This document shows, piece by piece, positions 5,695-7,848 of a DNA stretch of 7,848 nucleotides. The notes beneath the pieces were generated by a model. The model saw only the letters and a program-made list of their open reading frames with translations. It searched no databases and was not told the DNA's origin. The position numbers and the translations under genes are program-made. Position 1 is the first letter of the stretch; every line of letters begins with the position of its first letter. Source of the DNA: Dehalococcoidia bacterium (lineage in GTDB: Bacteria > Chloroflexota > Dehalococcoidia > GIF9 > AB-539-J10); assembly GCA_030602865.1 (NCBI GenBank), contig JAUVYX010000034.1, positions 1 through 7,848 on the forward strand, written 5' to 3'.

Positions 5695-6138
5695 ATGTAT
5701 AAAAAGATACTGGTTCCACTGGATGGTTCGGAGTTTTCTGAACAGGTTTTATCACATGTAAGAGCGATATCTTTAGGTTGCCAGGTTCCTGAGGTCGTGC
5801 TGTTAATAGTAGTGAAGCCGATAGACAATTCGGAGATCATCGCAAATATGGGAGATGACTGGGTTCGTGAGATAACTAAGCGGGAGCAGACAACTGCTGA
5901 GGGTTATATCAGGAAGATGGCTGATGACCTGGCAAAAGATGGCATAGCAACGCAGCCTGTTGTGTTGGCAGGGAATCCTCCACATGAAATATTGGAGTAT
6001 ATTACTAACAATCAAATAGACTTGGTTATTATGGGTGCTCATGGGCGTTCTGGTCCATCACGATGGGTTCTTGGCAGTGCTACAGAAAGGGTGGCAAAGC
6101 ATTCTAAGGCACCTGTGTTAATAATAAGAACTAAATAA
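5695..6138 (+). CDS. Universal stress protein, UspA family, ATP-binding type
   Basis: The 147-residue product is a single Usp domain of normal length. It opens with KKILVPLDGSEFS (3-15), where Asp10 is the conserved nucleotide-contact residue. It ends with the ATP-binding signature G114-x2-G117-x9-G127-S128 (GAHGRSG...GSATERV) and the final strand APVLIIRTK. The complete G-2x-G-9x-G-S/T motif places it with the ATP-binding MJ0577-like branch rather than the non-binding E. coli UspA type. Such proteins are cytoplasmic homodimers linked to survival under stress or energy limitation; the direct biochemical role is generally unresolved. The start is certain from the strong ribosome binding site. 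It has its own near-consensus promoter and direct repeats upstream. Rubrerythrin follows 190 bases later on the same strand, probably as a separate unit. A short GC stem (TCGGC 6142-6146 with GCCGA 6159-6163) follows the stop but lacks a T-run. Confidence 0.96.
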   Translation: MYKKILVPLDGSEFSEQVLSHVRAISLGCQVPEVVLLIVVKPIDNSEIIANMGDDWVREITKREQTTAEGYIRKMADDLAKDGIATQPVVLAGNPPHEILEYITNNQIDLVIMGAHGRSGPSRWVLGSATERVAKHSKAPVLIIRTK

Positions 6139-6282
6139 TTCTCGGCGAACAGGTATTAGCCGATATTGGTACTGTATTACTAGCTTAATTGTTTGCATTC
6201 AGTGCTGTTTAGCTGTTACTTTTGCAGCTATCTGTTTGCGTTATAGTGCACCATTCGATTGCATGGAAATGCAGGGAAAATC

Positions 6283-6309
6283 CTGACATGAATCACTGTA
6301 AAATAGAAT
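6283..6309 (+). promoter_or_regulatory. Possible rubrerythrin promoter
   Basis: CTGACA (6283-6288) and TAGAAT (6304-6309) resemble -35 and -10 boxes, and the -10 is identical to that of the universal stress gene. The spacer is 15 bases, shorter than ideal. With this -10 the transcript would begin near 6316, almost on the Shine-Dalgarno, so a slightly different promoter is likely. No PerR-type box is recognisable. Confidence 0.25.
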
Positions 6310-6328
6310 TAGTACGAGGAGGTATATG

Positions 6329-6832
6329 ATGACTAATACAGATGATAATGTACAAGCAGCTTTCGCTGGAGAGAGCCAGGCTAACCGCAAATATCTTTTC
6401 TTCGCCGAAAAAGCGGAGGCGGAAGGATACTGGCAGGTGGCCAAATTGTTTCGTGCGGTTGCTGATGCTGAGACGGTACATGCAAGAAATCATCTAAGAG
6501 TTTTGGATGAGATTAAATCGACTGAAGAGAATCTGAGTACTGCTATTGATGGGGAGAACTACGAGTTTAGCACCATGTACCCTTCTTTCATTAAAAAGGC
6601 AGAAGAAGAAGGGAATGAAAAAGCAATAAGAAGCTTTGATTTGGCAAACAAAGTAGAGAAAATCCATCATACTCTGTTTCAGTCTATTCTCACAAAGATT
6701 AAAGCAGGGCAGGTCGTCGGACAAAAGCCGATATACGTTTGCCAGGTTTGTGGCTATACGATAGAGGGCGAAGCGCCGGAGCGTTGCCCCGTATGTGGAG
6801 CACCTGTTAAGATGTTTAAGGCGATAGAATAG
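6329..6832 (+). CDS. rbr: Rubrerythrin
   Basis: Rubrerythrin reduces hydrogen peroxide to water in the cytoplasm of anaerobes, taking electrons from NADH through a rubredoxin-type donor. The protein has 167 residues from the ATG at 6329. A second ATG directly before it at 6326 is in frame, but GAGGAGGT (6316-6323) stands 6 bases from the later one and only 3 from the earlier, so 6329 is preferred. The diiron four-helix bundle shows Glu15 (AGESQANRKY), E48-x2-H51 (AETVH), acidic candidates around 76-79 and 94-97, and E110-x2-H113 (EKIHH). The C-terminal rubredoxin domain has Cys138-x2-Cys141 (YVCQVCGY) and Cys153-x2-Cys156 (CPVCGAP). This is the short classical form, bundle first and rubredoxin last, with no key residue missing. 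It is preceded by a universal stress gene, fitting an oxidative-stress role, but appears independently transcribed. Confidence 0.97.
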   Translation: MTNTDDNVQAAFAGESQANRKYLFFAEKAEAEGYWQVAKLFRAVADAETVHARNHLRVLDEIKSTEENLSTAIDGENYEFSTMYPSFIKKAEEEGNEKAIRSFDLANKVEKIHHTLFQSILTKIKAGQVVGQKPIYVCQVCGYTIEGEAPERCPVCGAPVKMFKAIE

Positions 6833-6985
6833 CTTCAAAGACGTTCTGTATTACGTATAAATCGACCAGAGATTTCGGACTTCCTTGCTCGATTCACAGC
6901 TAGTCTGAATAATTAGGTTGATGTTGTATATTCACTGAATTCTGGCCTTGAAAGGATCTAATACATACGATTGGTCACATTGAAA

Positions 6986-7007
6986 ACAATAGATTATTCT
7001 CTATTGT
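6986..7007. repeat. Perfect 8-bp inverted repeat
   Basis: ACAATAGA (6986-6993) and TCTATTGT (7000-7007) are exact reverse complements around a 6-base loop. The stem is AT-rich and no T-run follows on the plus strand, so a terminator role for rubrerythrin, 150 bases upstream, is doubtful. Confidence 0.4.
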
Positions 7008-7031
7008 AAGTAGAAAGATGAAAAGTTAAAT

Positions 7032-7050
7032 CACTGAATTTTTATCAGTG
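7032..7050. terminator. Weak candidate hairpin in convergent gap
   Basis: CACTGA (7032-7037) pairs with TCAGTG (7045-7050) across a 7-base loop, followed on the plus strand by TTATTGT. The stem is short and the T-run is broken, so this is only a tentative terminator for rubrerythrin, 200 bases upstream, or for the facing DUF4386 gene. Confidence 0.2.
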
Positions 7051-7190
7051 TTATTGTAAGGCAATATCCTACCTCTTTAATCTATTCACCGGACTATATT
7101 TCTTATTGCTCTCTATCGCATCATAACAACCCACAGCCTGGCAGTACATACTCATATCCACCCGATGCTTGATATGGTACATTATTGTTG

Positions 7191-7754
7191 TTAACCACTT
7201 TTGGATTTTATCTCCTGCAGACTAAATCCTTTACCAATAAGCCATATTGCTAGAAATACCTCATTCAATACTATTGGAAGATAAAATAGGATCGACATTG
7301 CAGGACTATGGCCTGATATTTCTAATAAATTTACTACTAACAACAAGATGAGTGCAATAACACCCCAGACTGATATAAATCGTGGAACAAGTTCTGATTG
7401 ATACAATAAACAATAAAACATCAGAGCAGCTGGGATAAAAATGTATGCATGACCTACATTAATCCCATCACGTACTTCTAGTAATGAAACACTAAGAGAT
7501 AAAAGTATAACTCCAGCAATAATCAGCGTTACGCCCTCAATAATCCTGAAAACAACGTACCCACGAGATAATCTTTCATTGTATGGTTTAAAGATTGGAA
7601 ACATTATAACTGCAATAACAATAACTGCAATTCCACTAATTATCTCAAGGAGCATTTTTATTATTAATGATTCTATGCTAGCACCTAGTAAGACACCATA
7701 CGCAATTAGAATCAATGCTCCTACAAGTCTGGCGTTCTTTTTGTTTGAATTCAA
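7191..7754 (-). CDS. DUF4386 family integral membrane protein
   Basis: This 187-residue product is almost entirely hydrophobic, with six predicted membrane helices at about 10-28, 32-55, 66-92, 100-118, 126-146 and 152-173. It carries the hallmarks I associate with DUF4386: FRIIEG (70-74 region) at the start of helix 3, ALMFYCLLYQSELVPRFISV (110-129) joining helices 4 and 5, and LPIVLNEVFLAIWLI (159-173) followed by KGF in the last helix. It is somewhat shorter than typical members, mainly in the loops. The family has no established function. The start is a TTG at 7754, chosen because AAGGAGG lies 5 bases before it and because the next Met (34) would remove helix 1. No convincing promoter is visible in the remaining 94 bases upstream. 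Confidence 0.88.
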   Translation of the reverse strand: MNSNKKNARLVGALILIAYGVLLGASIESLIIKMLLEIISGIAVIVIAVIMFPIFKPYNERLSRGYVVFRIIEGVTLIIAGVILLSLSVSLLEVRDGINVGHAYIFIPAALMFYCLLYQSELVPRFISVWGVIALILLLVVNLLEISGHSPAMSILFYLPIVLNEVFLAIWLIGKGFSLQEIKSKSG

Positions 7755-7759
7755 TTTTT

Positions 7760-7766
7760 CCTCCTT
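7760..7766 (-). promoter_or_regulatory. Shine-Dalgarno that decides a TTG start
   Basis: AAGGAGG on the minus strand ends 5 bases before the TTG at 7754. It makes the non-ATG start of the DUF4386 gene convincing. Confidence 0.8.
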
Positions 7767-7848
7767 GGTCTAACCTTATCGAGTTAAATTAGTGCCAAAA
7801 CAGTTATAAGAGAATGTGGTTGGAGTTGATTGTACTCCTTCCCTCCAT

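Larger units (their letters stand above)
6833..7190. other. Gene-poor gap between convergent rubrerythrin and DUF4386 genes
   Basis: This 358-base AT-rich stretch holds two short inverted repeats (6986-7007 and 7032-7050) and a 9-base direct repeat TATTGTAAG (7002-7010 and 7052-7060). It also holds a 37-codon minus-strand reading frame (7069-7182) that lacks a ribosome binding site. No conserved gene or RNA is recognised. Confidence 0.6.

Noticed and set aside
6142..6163. TCGGC...GCCGA stem after the universal stress gene
   Set aside because: The stem is five base pairs with a 12-base loop and no T-run follows, too weak to call a terminator.
6260..6273. TGCATggaaATGCA palindrome upstream of rubrerythrin, considered as a regulator site
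   Set aside because: It is a short self-complementary sequence with no match to a PerR or other oxidative-stress operator that I recognise.
6494..6838. Minus-strand frame of 114 codons opposite rubrerythrin
   Set aside because: It lies antisense to a complete rubrerythrin and resembles no protein I know.
7776..7848. Minus-strand frame entering from the right edge and ending WREG...NLTR at TAA 7776-7778
   Set aside because: Only 23 codons are visible and they are unrecognised. It could be the end of a gene beyond the window, but this cannot be supported.

Overview
The window reads as a chromosomal segment of a strictly anaerobic bacterium of moderate to low GC. A Dehalococcoidia-like Chloroflexota or a similar sediment anaerobe is plausible, but this is inferred only from the mix of families: NuoE/NuoF-type flavoprotein subunits of the hydrogenase or formate dehydrogenase kind, rubrerythrin, a TIGR04076-type protein, DUF4386 and a PsbP/Mog1-like lipoprotein. 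No rRNA, tRNA, CRISPR array or intact mobile element is visible.

Layout. Positions 1-1730 hold a minus-strand pair, nuoE then nuoF-like. The second gene runs off the left edge, and its N-terminal thioredoxin-like [2Fe-2S] domain points to an electron-bifurcating or NAD(P)-linked hydrogenase/formate dehydrogenase rather than complex I. A short divergent promoter region separates this pair from mutM (plus, 1896-2702), whose last 13 bases overlap tail-to-tail with a lipoprotein gene (minus, 2690-3313). A small metal-binding cupin follows (minus, 3375-3728). After a 312-base divergent gap comes a TIGR04076-like gene (plus, 4041-4349), which converges on an unrecognised two-helix membrane protein gene (minus, 4554-5300). 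Next are a universal stress protein gene (plus, 5695-6138) with a near-consensus sigma70-type promoter, rubrerythrin (plus, 6329-6832), and a DUF4386 membrane protein gene with a TTG start (minus, 7191-7754).

The least expected item lies in the gap between the membrane protein gene and the stress protein gene. Positions about 5308-5548 look like a roughly 240-bp internally deleted, decayed insertion sequence of the IS3 family. It has matching terminal motifs, a probable orfA start and the recognisable C-terminal end of the OrfB integrase on the minus strand, interrupted by an in-frame stop. It is flanked by TTAG on both sides.

Functionally, most identifiable genes fit anaerobic redox metabolism and protection from oxidative damage: flavin/FeS electron transfer (NuoEF), peroxide reduction (rubrerythrin), 8-oxoguanine repair (MutM) and a universal stress protein. 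They are mostly single-gene units with their own ribosome binding sites and alternating orientations, so the segment is a set of independent transcription units rather than one operon. I see no convincing evidence for a new multi-gene system. The unknown membrane protein, the TIGR04076-like protein and the insertion-sequence relic are the points most worth following.
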